A stretch of DNA of 64,000 nt from Terriglobia bacterium (lineage in GTDB: Bacteria > Acidobacteriota > Terriglobia > JAJPHL01): positions 1 through 64,000 of the forward strand of contig JAJPHL010000002.1 in assembly GCA_021325275.1 (NCBI GenBank), written 5' to 3'. The notes under the pieces were generated by a model. That model saw nothing but the letters and a program-made list of their open reading frames with translations. It was not told where the DNA came from and ran no database searches. Both the position numbers and the translations under genes were made by a program. This document shows, piece by piece, positions 1 through 9,994 of the stretch; within the stretch, counting starts at the first letter, position 1; every line of letters starts with the position of its first letter.

Positions 1-1
1 A

Positions 2-81
2 GGAGCCTCCTTGAGTTTGTTTCTGAATCAGCGTCCCGCTGAGTTCAGCTCTTTGTAAACCCTGGAGGCTCCTCGAGTTTG
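2..81. repeat. Imperfect direct repeat pair upstream of padR
   Basis: Positions 2-19 and 64-81 match at 16 of 18 bases (GGAGCCTCCTTGAGTTTG against GGAGGCTCCTCGAGTTTG). The first ten bases are also nearly self-complementary, so the two copies can pair as an inverted repeat. Nothing coding is convincing in 1-180. The pair could be a remnant of a small repeat element or a binding site; function is unknown. Confidence 0.5.
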
Positions 82-142
82 CGTACTTATACATTCAAAC
101 AGCCTGAACGGGGGCCCGGTGTCAAAAGTTGTGACCAGACTC

Positions 143-175
143 TTGCTAACCGCCGACCTTGATGTATCGTATAAC
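143..175 (+). promoter_or_regulatory. Putative padR promoter and operator
   Basis: TTGCTA (143-148) precedes an AT-rich stretch at 165-176 containing TATCGTATAACC. TATAAC (170-175) lies five bases before the padR ATG, as in leaderless genes, and no Shine-Dalgarno sequence is visible. The same 12-mer with one change (TATCGTATGACC) occurs at 18846-18857 in the promoter region of the YHYH operon, making it a candidate PadR operator. This is inference. Confidence 0.4.
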
Positions 176-180
176 CATAT

Positions 181-525
181 ATGGCTACAACAAGGCTTGA
201 CCGCGAACTCAAGAAAGGCAGCGCCGAACTGCTGATTCTCTCCCTCGTGGAGACGCGCGCCCGTCACGGCTACGAGATCGGCAAGCTCATTGAGGATCGC
301 TCCGGCGGCACGCTGAAATTCAACGTGGCGTCGCTCTATCCGCTGCTCTATCGCTTGGAAGCGCGTGGATGGATTCAGGGACGCTGGGTCGACAAGGCCG
401 GGCAGCGCCGCCGTCGTTACTACAAGCTGACCGTCGCGGGCCGCAAGGTGTTGGGCGCGCAGCGCACCACGTGGCAAACGTTCGCCGCCGCCATCAGCCG
501 GATCGCGGGGGTGCAGCATGCCTGA
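181..525 (+). CDS. PadR-family transcriptional regulator
   Basis: This 114-residue protein has the PadR winged-helix fold: an N-terminal helix with LLILSLVETRARHGYEIGKLI (about residues 18-38), a wing with SLYPLLYRLEARGWI and a basic GQRRRRYYKLT strand. It is the short form with only a minimal dimerisation helix after the wing. PadR proteins are usually autorepressing and respond to small molecules or stress. It overlaps the next gene by eight bases, so translation is probably coupled. PadR next to long MacB-like permeases is a recurrent acidobacterial arrangement, so control of the permeases is likely. The effector is unknown. Confidence 0.93.
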   Translation: MATTRLDRELKKGSAELLILSLVETRARHGYEIGKLIEDRSGGTLKFNVASLYPLLYRLEARGWIQGRWVDKAGQRRRRYYKLTVAGRKVLGAQRTTWQTFAAAISRIAGVQHA

Positions 526-3265
526 CGCGCCCAACTGGAGACAAGCGGTCCGCGAGCGATTGCCCGGCGCCGACGAATCGGTGATCGAGGAACTGGCGCA
601 GCATCTCGAATCGCGCTTCGAGGAGATCGGTTCCTACGACGCGGTGCTCGCGGAGTGGAACGCGCAGGAGATTGGTGCGGTTGCGCGCGTGGCCCAACGA
701 AAATCCGAAATGCCCACGCCGGGAAGTCCCACCGCGGGGATTTGGCAGGATCTTCGGTACGGCCTTCGACAGCTTCGCTTGAATCCCGGTTTCGCGGCGG
801 TGGCGATTGCGTCGCTCGCGCTGGGAATCGGCGCGAACACCGCGATCTTCCAGCTTCTCGACGCCGTGCGATTGCGCACGCTGCCGGTCGATCGCCCCGA
901 GCAACTCGTAACGATTCGCCTCGATCCGCCCGACGGACGCTGCTGCGATTACACAGCGCGCTACTCGCAAATGACCGAACCGCTGTGGGAGCAAGTGCGC
1001 GATCATCAGCAGGCTTTTTCGCAAGTCTTCGCGTGGTCGGTGGACACAGTGGACCTCGCCGATAGCGGTCCTTCCGGCAACAATGAAGCGCGGCTCACGA
1101 ACAACGCCTTGATCGTGTCTGGAAATTTCTTCGACGCGCTCGGCGTGCGGCCGCTCCTCGGCCGCGTGTTCGCCGCCTCCGATGATCGCCCCGGCTGCGC
1201 CGCGAGTGGTGCGGTGATCGGCTACGGCTTCTGGCAGCGCGAATTTGGCGGCGACACGTCCGCGGTCGGTCGCACCATCCACGTGAATGGGCATCCCGTT
1301 GAAGTGATCGGCGTAACGCCGGCGAGTTTCTACGGCGTGGAAGTGGGACGCGCCTACGATCTCGCCGTGCCGATGTGCGCCGATCCGATTCTCAACGGTG
1401 AAGAAGCGCGCATCGGCCTTCGCGACAACTGGTGGCTCGTGGTGATGGGCCGCCTGAAACCAGGGTGGTCCGTTGAGCGCGCCGACGCCCAACTCGCCGC
1501 GATTTCTCCAGGGGCGCTCGAAGCGTCCGCCGATCCGAAGTGGAGCGCCGAGGCGGTGCGCAAAATGCGCGCGCATAAATTGATTGCCGTGCCGTCGGCC
1601 GCGGGGGTTTCCGACGTTCGCACCGGCTACGAAGATCCATTGTGGCTGCTGCTCGCGATCGCCGGCATGGTGCTGCTGATTGCGTGTGCGAATCTCGCCA
1701 ACTTGCTGCTGGCACGAGCCACGTCCCGTGAACGCGAGATCGCCGTGCGTTTGGCGCTGGGCGCGTCGCGCGCTCGATTGATTCGCCAATTGCTGCTGGA
1801 AAGTCTGTTGATCGCGGTCTGCGGTGCGGTGGCGGGCGCGATTGTCGCCGGCGTGTGCAGCCGCGTGCTCGCGACGCTTCCCTCGACCGCCGCGAATCCG
1901 CTGTTCTTCGATCTCTCGATGGACTGGCGCGTCTTGGCATTTCTCGCCGCTGCTGCCCTCGTCACCTGCGTACTTTTCGGGCTTACCCCCGCCCTCCGGG
2001 CCACACGCAACGATCCGGCTACCGCGTTAACGTCCCACACCAAGTTCGGAGGCCGTACGCGATTCGGATTGCGTCAGTCGCTGGCGGCCGCACAGGTGGC
2101 AGTATCGTTGACGCTGGCGGTGAGTGCGTTGTTGTTCGTGCGCACACTGTACAACCTCGCCACCATCGACGTGGGCTTCCAGCGAAGCGGGCTTTTGATC
2201 GCGACCGTCGAGTACGACAAGCTGAAGGTGCCCGAAACGCAGCGACTGGCGCTGCGCGCGCAAATCCTGGAGCGCGTCCGCGCGATTCCCGGTGTCGACT
2301 CCGCCGCGTCGGCGATTCTGATGCCGGCCGGCGGCGCGATGTGGGACGAGCGGGTGCGCATGGATCGCACTGCGGCCGCGCCATCCAGCCGCACTCCGGC
2401 TCTCGATTCACCGGAAGCGTTGGTGTATTTGAATCGTGTCGGTCCTGGATTTTTCCGGACGCTCGGCGTGCCGATTGTCGCTGGACGCGATTTTACCGAT
2501 CGCGACAACGCGGGGTCGGCGCGTGTGGCGATTGTCAATCGTAGTTTTGCACGCGCGCTCACCGGCGACGCGAATCCCATCGGTCAACGATTTCTGGCCA
2601 ACGATTTTCACGGAAAAGAAGAGCCCTTCGAGATTGTCGGATTGGTGCAAGACAGCATTTACGGCGGATTGCGCGAAAAGTCCCTGCCGGTGGCGTATTT
2701 CGCGGCGGGACAGGAGGGTCGTCCCGATACCTACGTGCAAGTCGTTATTCGCTCCGGCATGTCGATCAATCCGCTGTTGGGCGCGCTACGCGAAGGCCTG
2801 CGGAGCGCGGCGCCCAGCGCCGAATACAAGTTCGACGTTTTCGAAACGCAACTCGACGAATCGCTCGGCCGCGAACGCATGATGGCGGTACTGTCGTCAA
2901 GTTTCGGCGTGCTCGCCATGGTGTTGGCGGCGGTGGGACTCTACGGCGTGATTTCGTTTTCGGTGTCGCAGCGCACCCAGGAGATCGGCGTGCGAATGGC
3001 GCTCGGCGCGGACAATCGCCGCATCGCTGCCATGATTCTCGGCGAAGCCGCGCGATTACTCGCCGTCGGTCTCACTCTCGGCACGGCGCTGGCCCTCTAC
3101 GTCACAGGCTTCACGCAAAAAATGCTCTACGGATTGACGCCGCAAGACCCCTGGTCGTTCGCGATCGCGGCGGGTGTGCTGACTCTGATTGCGGCCGTGG
3201 CCGGCGCGCTGCCCGCGCGGCGCGCGGCGCGTCTGGATCCCATGGCCGCTCTTCGGGAGGAATAA
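518..3265 (+). CDS. ADOP-type duplicated MacB/FtsX-like permease (first copy)
   Basis: A 915-residue membrane protein without an ATPase domain. Residues 1-75 form the soluble prefix domain typical of the acidobacterial orphan permeases (RQAVRERL, EELAQHLESRFEE). A first transmembrane segment follows in NPGFAAVAIASLALGIGA (about 90-107), then a large extracytoplasmic MacB-like domain, membrane segments around 370-490 including LLIACANLANLLLARATS and the REREIAVRLALGASR coupling motif, and a second periplasmic domain and FtsX core to the end, with the second coupling motif QRTQEIGVRMALGAD. It ends DPMAALREE. Such proteins are presumed export or envelope-tension permeases needing an ATPase from elsewhere. 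The downstream gene is a close paralogue, so this is a tandem duplication. Confidence 0.92.
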   Translation: MPDAPNWRQAVRERLPGADESVIEELAQHLESRFEEIGSYDAVLAEWNAQEIGAVARVAQRKSEMPTPGSPTAGIWQDLRYGLRQLRLNPGFAAVAIASLALGIGANTAIFQLLDAVRLRTLPVDRPEQLVTIRLDPPDGRCCDYTARYSQMTEPLWEQVRDHQQAFSQVFAWSVDTVDLADSGPSGNNEARLTNNALIVSGNFFDALGVRPLLGRVFAASDDRPGCAASGAVIGYGFWQREFGGDTSAVGRTIHVNGHPVEVIGVTPASFYGVEVGRAYDLAVPMCADPILNGEEARIGLRDNWWLVVMGRLKPGWSVERADAQLAAISPGALEASADPKWSAEAVRKMRAHKLIAVPSAAGVSDVRTGYEDPLWLLLAIAGMVLLIACANLANLLLARATSREREIAVRLALGASRARLIRQLLLESLLIAVCGAVAGAIVAGVCSRVLATLPSTAANPLFFDLSMDWRVLAFLAAAALVTCVLFGLTPALRATRNDPATALTSHTKFGGRTRFGLRQSLAAAQVAVSLTLAVSALLFVRTLYNLATIDVGFQRSGLLIATVEYDKLKVPETQRLALRAQILERVRAIPGVDSAASAILMPAGGAMWDERVRMDRTAAAPSSRTPALDSPEALVYLNRVGPGFFRTLGVPIVAGRDFTDRDNAGSARVAIVNRSFARALTGDANPIGQRFLANDFHGKEEPFEIVGLVQDSIYGGLREKSLPVAYFAAGQEGRPDTYVQVVIRSGMSINPLLGALREGLRSAAPSAEYKFDVFETQLDESLGRERMMAVLSSSFGVLAMVLAAVGLYGVISFSVSQRTQEIGVRMALGADNRRIAAMILGEAARLLAVGLTLGTALALYVTGFTQKMLYGLTPQDPWSFAIAAGVLTLIAAVAGALPARRAARLDPMAALREE

Positions 3266-3267
3266 CG

Positions 3268-5985
3268 ATGCAGAACAACTGGAAACAGGCAATCACACAA
3301 CGGATCGGCGAGGTCGAGCCGTCGATTCTGGAAGAACTCGCGCAACATCTGGAATCTCGCTACGAGGAACTGCAATCCTACGACGCCGTGATGGCGGAAT
3401 GGAGTGCCGACGAATTGCGCGCGGAACTGGCGCGACTTCGCCGGCGCCGCGCCGAGATCGTGGCGGCCGGTGCGCCGGCGAGCGATTTGTGGCACAGCAT
3501 TTGGCAGGACATTCGCTATGGCGTCCGGCAGCTTCGGCTGAGTCCGGCGTTTACGGCGGTGGCCATTCTCTCGCTGGCGTTGGGAGTGGGCGCGAACACC
3601 GCGGTGTTTCAACTTGTCGACGCGGTGCGTTTGCGCGCGCTGCCCGTGGATCACGCCGAGGAATTGTGGAACATCAAGATCGCCAATAAAGGCATGCGCA
3701 GCGGAAATTTCACGGGCAACTTTTCGCAGTCGACCTACGCGATGTGGCAGCAGATCCGCGCGAAGCAACAAGGATTCTCCGGTCTCGCCGCGTGGGGATC
3801 GACGAATTTCGATCTCGCCACCGGCGGCGAATCGCGCATCACACGCGGCGGCATGTGGGTGAGCGGCGATTTCTTCGAAACGCTGCATGTGCATCCGGAG
3901 ATCGGCCGTTTGCTGAGCGAAGCCGACGATCAGCGCGGATGCGTGGGTGCCGCCGTGATCAGCCACGCGTTTTGGCAGCGCGAGTACGGCGGCGATCCCA
4001 GCGTCGTGGGCCGGAAAATCACGCTGAACAATCACGCCTTCGACATCATCGGCGTGACGCCCGCCGCGTTTTACGGCGTGGAAGTAGGACGATCGTACGA
4101 TGTGGCGCTGCCTTTGTGCGCCAGTCCTATCATGACGCCCGAATACAACCAGTTGGACACGCGCAATTGCTGGTGGCTGGCGATTTTGGGCCGTATGAAA
4201 CCAGGTTGGACAATCGAAAAAACCGCCGCCCAGTTGCGCGCGATTTCCCCAGCGGTCTTCCAGGAATCGATTTACGCCAAGTGGGACGGCGACAATCGCA
4301 AGAGCTTTTTGAATTTTCAGCTCGGCGCGTTTCCCGCCGAAGCCGGCTTTTCCGAATTGCGCCGGCAATACGAAAATCCGCTTACGCTGCTGCAAGCCAC
4401 CGCGGGACTGGTGTTGCAGATCGCCTGTGCGAATCTCGCGAACCTGATGCTGGCGCGCGCCAGTGCGCGCGAACGCGAACTCGCGGTGCGTCTGGCGTTG
4501 GGCGCGTCGCGGGCGCGATTGATTCGCCAACTGCTCACCGAAAGCTTGTTGCTCGCCGCGGGCGGGACGCTGGCGGGAGCGGCGCTCGCGCCGTATGCCA
4601 GCCGCTTCCTCGTGTCGTTCGTCAGCACGGCGGCCGCGCCCGTCTTCGTCGATCTGCACATGGACTGGCGCACGTTTGCGTTTCTCGCCGCCGTGACGTT
4701 TACGACGTGCTTGCTCTTCGGACTCGCTCCGGCGTTGAAAGCCACGCGGACCGCGCCGATCAACGCGATGAAAGCCGGCGGACGCGCCAGCACGCAGGGT
4801 CGCGAGCGCCTCACCCTGCGGCGCGCGCTGGTGGTGTCGCAGGTGGCGTTGTCGCTGGTGCTGCTGGTCGGGTCGTTGTTGTTCGTGCGGAGTCTCACGA
4901 ATTTGCTCACCGTGGACGCCGGATTTCAGCAGGACGGCGTTTGGAGCGTGATTTACGATCCACAGAATTCGAACTTGCCGAAAGGCGCGGCGCGTTTGCA
5001 GTTTCATCGCGAGATGCTGGAGCGTCTGCGGGCCGTACCGGGCGTGGAAGCGGCAGCCGGCGTGGCGATCCCGCCGGTTTCCGGCAGCGGATGGAACAAC
5101 GACGTGTGGATAGAAGGCCATAAGGAACAAAAGGACACTGTGCCCATGAATCGTGTCAGCCCGGGATACTTCGCGACGATGCGCACGCCGCTGATCACCG
5201 GCCGCGATTTCAACGATCACGACAATCTGTCGTCGACGCCCGTGGCGATTGTGACCGAAACGTTCGCCCGCCAGTTGCTGGGCGGCCGCGATCCCGTGGG
5301 CCTGCGCTTCCACATTCCCGGCGAGGCCAACGAGCCGGACAAGGTGTACCAAATCGTCGGCATGGTACATGACGCGAAGTATTACGAGCTGAAGGAAGCA
5401 TTTTTCCCTGTGGTCTTTTTCCCGGCGGGACAAGAGCTAGAACCCGATCCCGACGATACGATCCTGTTGCGCTCGAACCTGCCGTCAAGCGCGCTGTTGC
5501 CCGCGCTACGGCAAACGCTGCAAGCCGCCAATCCCACGATGACGTATCGCTTCCGAAATTTCCGCGAGCAAGTGCTATGGTCGGTGCGGCGCGAGCGTTT
5601 GATGGCGGCGCTCAGCGGACTCTTTGGACTGCTGGCGGTTGTGCTGGCGATGGCGGGGCTCTATGGCGTGATCTCGTATACCGTGGCGCGTCGTACGCAG
5701 GAAATAGGCATTCGCATGGCGTTGGGCGCGGATCGCGCGGGAATCCTGCGAATGATTCTGCGCGAAGCGACGCTGCTGCTCGGCCTGGGAATTGCCACGG
5801 GCGCGGGGCTGGCGCTGTATGCGTCGCAAGTCGCCGCGGCGCTCTTGTACAACTTGCACCCCGACGATCCGTTGGCGTTCGCGGCGGCCGCGACCGTGCT
5901 CGGAACGGTGACGGTGGCGGCGAGCTACTGGCCGGCGCGACGAGCGGCGCGTCTCGATCCGATGATCGCGCTGCGCGAGGAGTAA
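3268..5985 (+). CDS. ADOP-type duplicated MacB/FtsX-like permease (second copy)
   Basis: A 905-residue paralogue of the preceding protein, with the same prefix domain (EELAQHLESRYEELQSYDAV), first membrane segment (SPAFTAVAILSLALGVGA), two MacB-like periplasmic domains and two coupling motifs (ERELAVRLALGASR and RTQEIGIRMALGAD). It ends DPMIALREE. It starts two bases after the first permease stop, with a strong GGAGGAA ribosome site at 3257, so padR and both permeases form one operon. The two may form a heteromeric pair. There is no ABC ATPase in the neighbourhood, as expected for orphan permeases. Confidence 0.92.
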   Translation: MQNNWKQAITQRIGEVEPSILEELAQHLESRYEELQSYDAVMAEWSADELRAELARLRRRRAEIVAAGAPASDLWHSIWQDIRYGVRQLRLSPAFTAVAILSLALGVGANTAVFQLVDAVRLRALPVDHAEELWNIKIANKGMRSGNFTGNFSQSTYAMWQQIRAKQQGFSGLAAWGSTNFDLATGGESRITRGGMWVSGDFFETLHVHPEIGRLLSEADDQRGCVGAAVISHAFWQREYGGDPSVVGRKITLNNHAFDIIGVTPAAFYGVEVGRSYDVALPLCASPIMTPEYNQLDTRNCWWLAILGRMKPGWTIEKTAAQLRAISPAVFQESIYAKWDGDNRKSFLNFQLGAFPAEAGFSELRRQYENPLTLLQATAGLVLQIACANLANLMLARASARERELAVRLALGASRARLIRQLLTESLLLAAGGTLAGAALAPYASRFLVSFVSTAAAPVFVDLHMDWRTFAFLAAVTFTTCLLFGLAPALKATRTAPINAMKAGGRASTQGRERLTLRRALVVSQVALSLVLLVGSLLFVRSLTNLLTVDAGFQQDGVWSVIYDPQNSNLPKGAARLQFHREMLERLRAVPGVEAAAGVAIPPVSGSGWNNDVWIEGHKEQKDTVPMNRVSPGYFATMRTPLITGRDFNDHDNLSSTPVAIVTETFARQLLGGRDPVGLRFHIPGEANEPDKVYQIVGMVHDAKYYELKEAFFPVVFFPAGQELEPDPDDTILLRSNLPSSALLPALRQTLQAANPTMTYRFRNFREQVLWSVRRERLMAALSGLFGLLAVVLAMAGLYGVISYTVARRTQEIGIRMALGADRAGILRMILREATLLLGLGIATGAGLALYASQVAAALLYNLHPDDPLAFAAAATVLGTVTVAASYWPARRAARLDPMIALREE

Positions 5986-6084
5986 AAACCGAGCAAAGCA
6001 TCCGGAAGATGCCAGAATTCGGCAAAATCTCGTCAAACAGTAATGTTCATTATTAATTCCATAGACATTTCTCATGAAGGTGGC

Positions 6085-6114
6085 TTGAGCCTGGGTGCCT
6101 GCGAATGCTAAACT
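6085..6114 (+). promoter_or_regulatory. Putative promoter of the TonB receptor gene
   Basis: TTGAGC (6085-6090) and TAAACT (6109-6114) are separated by 18 bases and lie 43 bases upstream of the chosen start. Each matches the sigma-70 consensus at four of six bases. The 5986-6156 gap holds no other gene; an AT-rich patch with AATG/CATT symmetry lies near 6041-6056. Confidence 0.4.
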
Positions 6115-6156
6115 TCGTTCCAGAGCAAGGTCAAGTTAGCCCAAATGGAGGGGCCT

Positions 6157-9100
6157 ATGTCACATTCAGCGAGAATTCGCAGTGTGGTGGTGTGTCTGTT
6201 ACTGGCGATCGCGACGCTTTCCTACGCGTCGCCGGTCGGCAGCGTTACCGGGACGATCAAAGATGCCAGCGGATCGGTGGTGCCCAATGCGCATCTGACG
6301 CTCATCAACAAGTCGACGGACGTAAAAATGAGCGCCGTGTCCGATGGCAACGGAAACTATTCTTTCCTGCAATTGACTCCGGCGGTTTACACGCTCACTG
6401 CCGAAGCCAACGGCTTCAAGAAAGATTCCGTCAGCAGCGTGTTGGTGGAAGTGGATCAAGTCACGCACGTGGATCTTACATTGCAAGTCGGCAGCATGAC
6501 GGAACTGGTGGAAGTTACCTCCGCCGTGCCGCTGCTGGAAGTGGACAAAACCACGCTGAGCAGCGTGGTGGATAGCAACACCATCGCCAGCATGCCGCTG
6601 AACGCCCGACAGTATCTGGATTTGGCGCTGCTCACGCCCGGTGCGCTGCCTTCGGCCACCGGCACGCAAGGCGGCGGATTCAACGTATCGGGCGCGCGTT
6701 CGCAATCAAACGTGTTCTTGCTCGACGGCGTTAGCACGATCGACACTCAAATCAATTCGGCGCTGGGGAATTTCCGCATCACCGACGCGGTGCAGGAATT
6801 CGCGGTGCAAACCAGCGTGGCCACCGCCGAGTTCGGACGCGGCACCGGCGGCCAAGTCAGTATCGTCACCAAGAGCGGTTCGAACCAGTTTCATGGTTCG
6901 GTGTTCGAGTATTTCCGAAACTCCGACATGGACGCCGCCGATTTCTTTACCAACAAGGTCGGAGGAACCAAGAATCCGCTGCACCGCAATCAATACGGCG
7001 CGACCGTCGGCGGACCGATCTGGCATGACAAGACGTTCTTCTTTGCTTCCTGGGAAGGCTTCCGTCAAGTCGCTCCACAGGTGAGCACCACGCGCGTTCC
7101 CACGGCCGCCGAACGTGCTACGGTCACCGATCCCATTTCCAAGTCTCTGCTGCAATTCTGGCCCACGGCCAACACCACGATCAGCGGATCGGCCAACAAC
7201 TTTATCGCCAATGTCGGCTCGACAACTTTCGACAACACCGGCCTCGTCAAGATCGATCACAACTTCAGCGACCGCGATCGCATCAGCGGACGGTGGGCCG
7301 AATATGAAGGCACTACGTTCACGCCCGGAGCCCTGCCGCTTCTGGACGGCAACGCCAACGCGCCCATCAGCCGCTCGGGAGTGATCACCGAAACGCATAC
7401 GTTCTCGTCGAAGATCTTGAACGAGTTTCGCTTCGGGTTTTCGCGCAATCAGACGTTCATCACCGTGCAGGATTCCGGCTTCGACGCATCGTCGATTTTC
7501 GTCGATGCCACCGGCAAGCCGCTGCCCGGCATCGTCAACGGGAAGAGCAACCTGCTCGATTCCGGTTTGCCCACCATCGGCGTGAGCGGCGGTTTCGCTT
7601 CCCTCGGCAGCACCAGCAACCTGCCGCAGGGCCGCATTACGAATACCTATGAGATTTTCGACAATCTCAGCATCGTCGCTCCCTTCGGAGCTACGAAGCA
7701 TTCCTTCCGCATGGGCTTTCATGTCCGGCGCGAAGACGCTCGACGCTTCCTGGATGGTTCCGCGCGCGGCGTTTTCAACTTCGCGAGTTTCGCGGATTTT
7801 GCCGCCGGCCAAGTGAACACGTCCTCACTGCTGTTCGGCTCCACGCTCGACTACTGGCGGCGCTATCCGATGGATGCCTACTGGCAGGATACGTACAAGG
7901 TGAAGGACAACCTGACGCTGAACTACGGATTGCGCTACGAATATCCCACGGCGATCGCGCAGACGCGGAATCAGGCCACGAACTTCGTTCCCGGTGTCGG
8001 CCCCGTATTGCTCGGCAGCAGCCAGTTGCTGACCATCGATACCACCAAGGTGGGACCGGCCTCGCTGGTTCTGAAACAGTCGCCGGTGACGCTCGACGCA
8101 ACGGGCGTGAACAAGGACAAGAACAATTTTGCTCCCGTCCTTGGTATGGCGTACACGCCGCGCTTCGCGCAGTCGTTGTTCGGCAAAGACGACACTGTGA
8201 TCCGCGCCGGCTTCCGCGTGGGCTTCGACGACCTGTTCAACAACATTCCGGCCAACATGGGATTGAACGCGCCGTACAATCTGACAACTTCGCAAGCGGC
8301 CGGCACCACGCAGCCCGGGAAGTTTTCCTACGCTACGGCGCTGAACCAGAACGTCCCGTTGGTGAAATTCGTCAACGGCGCACCGTCGGTCGGCCTCATC
8401 AATCTGAGCGCCGAAGATCCCAACATTCGCAGCGCCTATTTGTACCAATACAACTTTGGCGTTCAGCGGCGCATCCACGGAGACTTTTCGTTGGAAGTGG
8501 ATTATCAGGGATCGGCCGGACACAAACTGGGGCTCTTCGTCGATCAAAACCAACCGACGATTGTCTCCGGCACCAGTCTGGCCAACAGCACCCGCATCTT
8601 CCCCTATCCGACCTTCGGCAGCATCGGTACCGGCGAGGACCTCGGCAACTCCATCTACAACTCGATGGTGGTCACCGGGAAATATCAACATAAGGGAGTT
8701 TTCGTACAGAGCTCCTATGTTTACGGCAAGTCGATTGACGACGGCTCGGCTTTCTTCGGCTCCAGCGGTGAGCAATCGGGCGTCGCCGACGGCCACCACA
8801 TTTTCCTGGACCGCGGTCCGTCTTCGTTCGACATCCGGAATCGCTTCGTGACCAACTACGTGATCGATCTGCCGATCGGTCCTGGACACAAACTGCTCGG
8901 CTGGAACAACGGCGTCAACCGCGAGGTCTTCGGCGGCTGGCAGATCGCCGGCATCACGACACTGCAAGGGGGCGCGCCGTTCACCGTGGTGAATACGTCG
9001 CAGGATTTCAGCGGCTTCAACCAATTCCACGATCGTCCCGACGTTGTGGGAACCGGTCAGTTGGTTCAAAACAATCGCAACCCGGACAGCGCTTTCGACA

Positions 9101-9453
9101 CGACGTACTTTGGCGTGGTCGGCGGCAAAGTCGTGAACCCGCCGCCGTTCGGACGCGTGGGCACCAGCGGACGCAATCAATACTACGGCCCGGGAATCGC
9201 CAACTACAACTTGACAGCGTTGAAGACCTTCCCGCTGATCGGCGAGCGCATGAGACTCACGTTCGCGGCGGATTTCTTCAACTTTTTCAACCACACGAAC
9301 TTCTCGAATCCCACGGCGGCGCAGAGCAGCGCCAACTTCGGGAAGATCACTTCCACGCTGGGCAGCGGCACAGCAACCGCCGTGGGCACCACCGCCGGCG
9401 TGGTCGGCGGAGGACCGCGCGTGACGCAATTGTCGTTGCGCGTGACGTTCTGA
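6157..9453 (+). CDS. TonB-dependent receptor with carboxypeptidase-regulatory-like domain
   Basis: A 1098-residue outer-membrane protein. A signal peptide (VVVCLLLAIATLSYASP) is followed by a CarboxypepD-reg-like beta-sandwich (VGSVTGTIKDASGSVVPNAH to about residue 105), a plug region (SGARSQSNVFLLDGVST; GTGGQVSIVTKSGSNQFHGS) and a long beta-barrel ending in aromatic-terminated strands (LSLRVTF). This is the Oar-like type abundant in Acidobacteriota, linked to uptake of large carbohydrates or to adhesion; the substrate cannot be read. An in-frame ATG lies at 6145, but 6157 is preferred because GGAGGG at 6147-6152 is a good ribosome site for it. It follows the permeases by 171 bases and appears to have its own promoter. 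Confidence 0.93.
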   Translation: MSHSARIRSVVVCLLLAIATLSYASPVGSVTGTIKDASGSVVPNAHLTLINKSTDVKMSAVSDGNGNYSFLQLTPAVYTLTAEANGFKKDSVSSVLVEVDQVTHVDLTLQVGSMTELVEVTSAVPLLEVDKTTLSSVVDSNTIASMPLNARQYLDLALLTPGALPSATGTQGGGFNVSGARSQSNVFLLDGVSTIDTQINSALGNFRITDAVQEFAVQTSVATAEFGRGTGGQVSIVTKSGSNQFHGSVFEYFRNSDMDAADFFTNKVGGTKNPLHRNQYGATVGGPIWHDKTFFFASWEGFRQVAPQVSTTRVPTAAERATVTDPISKSLLQFWPTANTTISGSANNFIANVGSTTFDNTGLVKIDHNFSDRDRISGRWAEYEGTTFTPGALPLLDGNANAPISRSGVITETHTFSSKILNEFRFGFSRNQTFITVQDSGFDASSIFVDATGKPLPGIVNGKSNLLDSGLPTIGVSGGFASLGSTSNLPQGRITNTYEIFDNLSIVAPFGATKHSFRMGFHVRREDARRFLDGSARGVFNFASFADFAAGQVNTSSLLFGSTLDYWRRYPMDAYWQDTYKVKDNLTLNYGLRYEYPTAIAQTRNQATNFVPGVGPVLLGSSQLLTIDTTKVGPASLVLKQSPVTLDATGVNKDKNNFAPVLGMAYTPRFAQSLFGKDDTVIRAGFRVGFDDLFNNIPANMGLNAPYNLTTSQAAGTTQPGKFSYATALNQNVPLVKFVNGAPSVGLINLSAEDPNIRSAYLYQYNFGVQRRIHGDFSLEVDYQGSAGHKLGLFVDQNQPTIVSGTSLANSTRIFPYPTFGSIGTGEDLGNSIYNSMVVTGKYQHKGVFVQSSYVYGKSIDDGSAFFGSSGEQSGVADGHHIFLDRGPSSFDIRNRFVTNYVIDLPIGPGHKLLGWNNGVNREVFGGWQIAGITTLQGGAPFTVVNTSQDFSGFNQFHDRPDVVGTGQLVQNNRNPDSAFDTTYFGVVGGKVVNPPPFGRVGTSGRNQYYGPGIANYNLTALKTFPLIGERMRLTFAADFFNFFNHTNFSNPTAAQSSANFGKITSTLGSGTATAVGTTAGVVGGGPRVTQLSLRVTF

Positions 9454-9475
9454 TCCGTTACTGAACGTGAGCAGG

Positions 9476-9504
9476 AGTCGCGGCGGCCATCCACCGTCGC
9501 GGCT
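9476..9504 (+). terminator. Hairpin after the TonB receptor gene
   Basis: Arms 9476-9486 and 9494-9504 form an 11-bp stem with two G-U pairs and a seven-base loop, 23 bases past the receptor stop. Only a weak T-rich tail (CTTGT) follows, so termination by this hairpin is plausible but not certain. Confidence 0.4.
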
Positions 9505-9520
9505 CTTGTAAACTGTGCTC

Positions 9521-9994
9521 ATGACAACAGGCTCGCCTTGCGCCATCCGGCGCGCTGGACTCCCCGACATCGATGTTCTCGTGGCGCATCGCCGCGGGAT
9601 GTTTCACGACATGGGCCACCACGACCACAAGGCTTTGGATGAAATGTCCGCGAAATTTCGTCCCTGGCTCGAAGAGCGCATGAAGTCGCAACAGTATTTG
9701 GCTTGGCTCACGGAATCCGACGACGGAAAAATCGTGGCCGGCGCCGGATTGTGGATCATGGACTGGCCGCCGCACATGATCGGCACACAAGCCCGCCGCG
9801 GCAACGCGCTGAATTTCTACACCGTGCCGGAATTCCGCCGCCGAGGTCTGGCGCGACGCTTGATGGAAACCCTGCTCGCGTGGTGCAGAGAGAATTCGCT
9901 GGAAGTATTGATTCTTCACGCCAGCAAAGAAGGCCGGCCGCTCTACGAGTCCTTGGGATTTGAAGCGACCAACGAGATGCGGTTGCTGCTGTGA
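9521..9994 (+). CDS. GNAT-family N-acetyltransferase
   Basis: A 157-residue single-domain acetyltransferase. The core is visible in the strand pair IVAGAGLWIMD, then LNFYTVPEFRRRGLARRLMETLL, where RRRGLA is the acetyl-CoA pyrophosphate-binding loop, and the C-terminal ILHASKEGRPLYESLGFEATNEM, which is the typical LYxxxGF motif. The substrate is not predictable. A GTG six bases earlier could extend it by two residues. TAAACT at 9509-9514 lies six bases before the ATG and no Shine-Dalgarno sequence is visible, consistent with leaderless expression. It stands alone between the TonB receptor and the restriction-modification cassette. Confidence 0.85.
   Translation: MTTGSPCAIRRAGLPDIDVLVAHRRGMFHDMGHHDHKALDEMSAKFRPWLEERMKSQQYLAWLTESDDGKIVAGAGLWIMDWPPHMIGTQARRGNALNFYTVPEFRRRGLARRLMETLLAWCRENSLEVLILHASKEGRPLYESLGFEATNEMRLLL

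Noticed and set aside
28..534. Minus-strand open frame covering padR
   Set aside because: Antisense to a clear PadR winged-helix gene and lacks any motif.
3127..5433. Long minus-strand open frame of 768 codons
   Set aside because: Antisense shadow of the second permease; composition is the usual Arg/His/Gly bias of GC-rich antisense frames.
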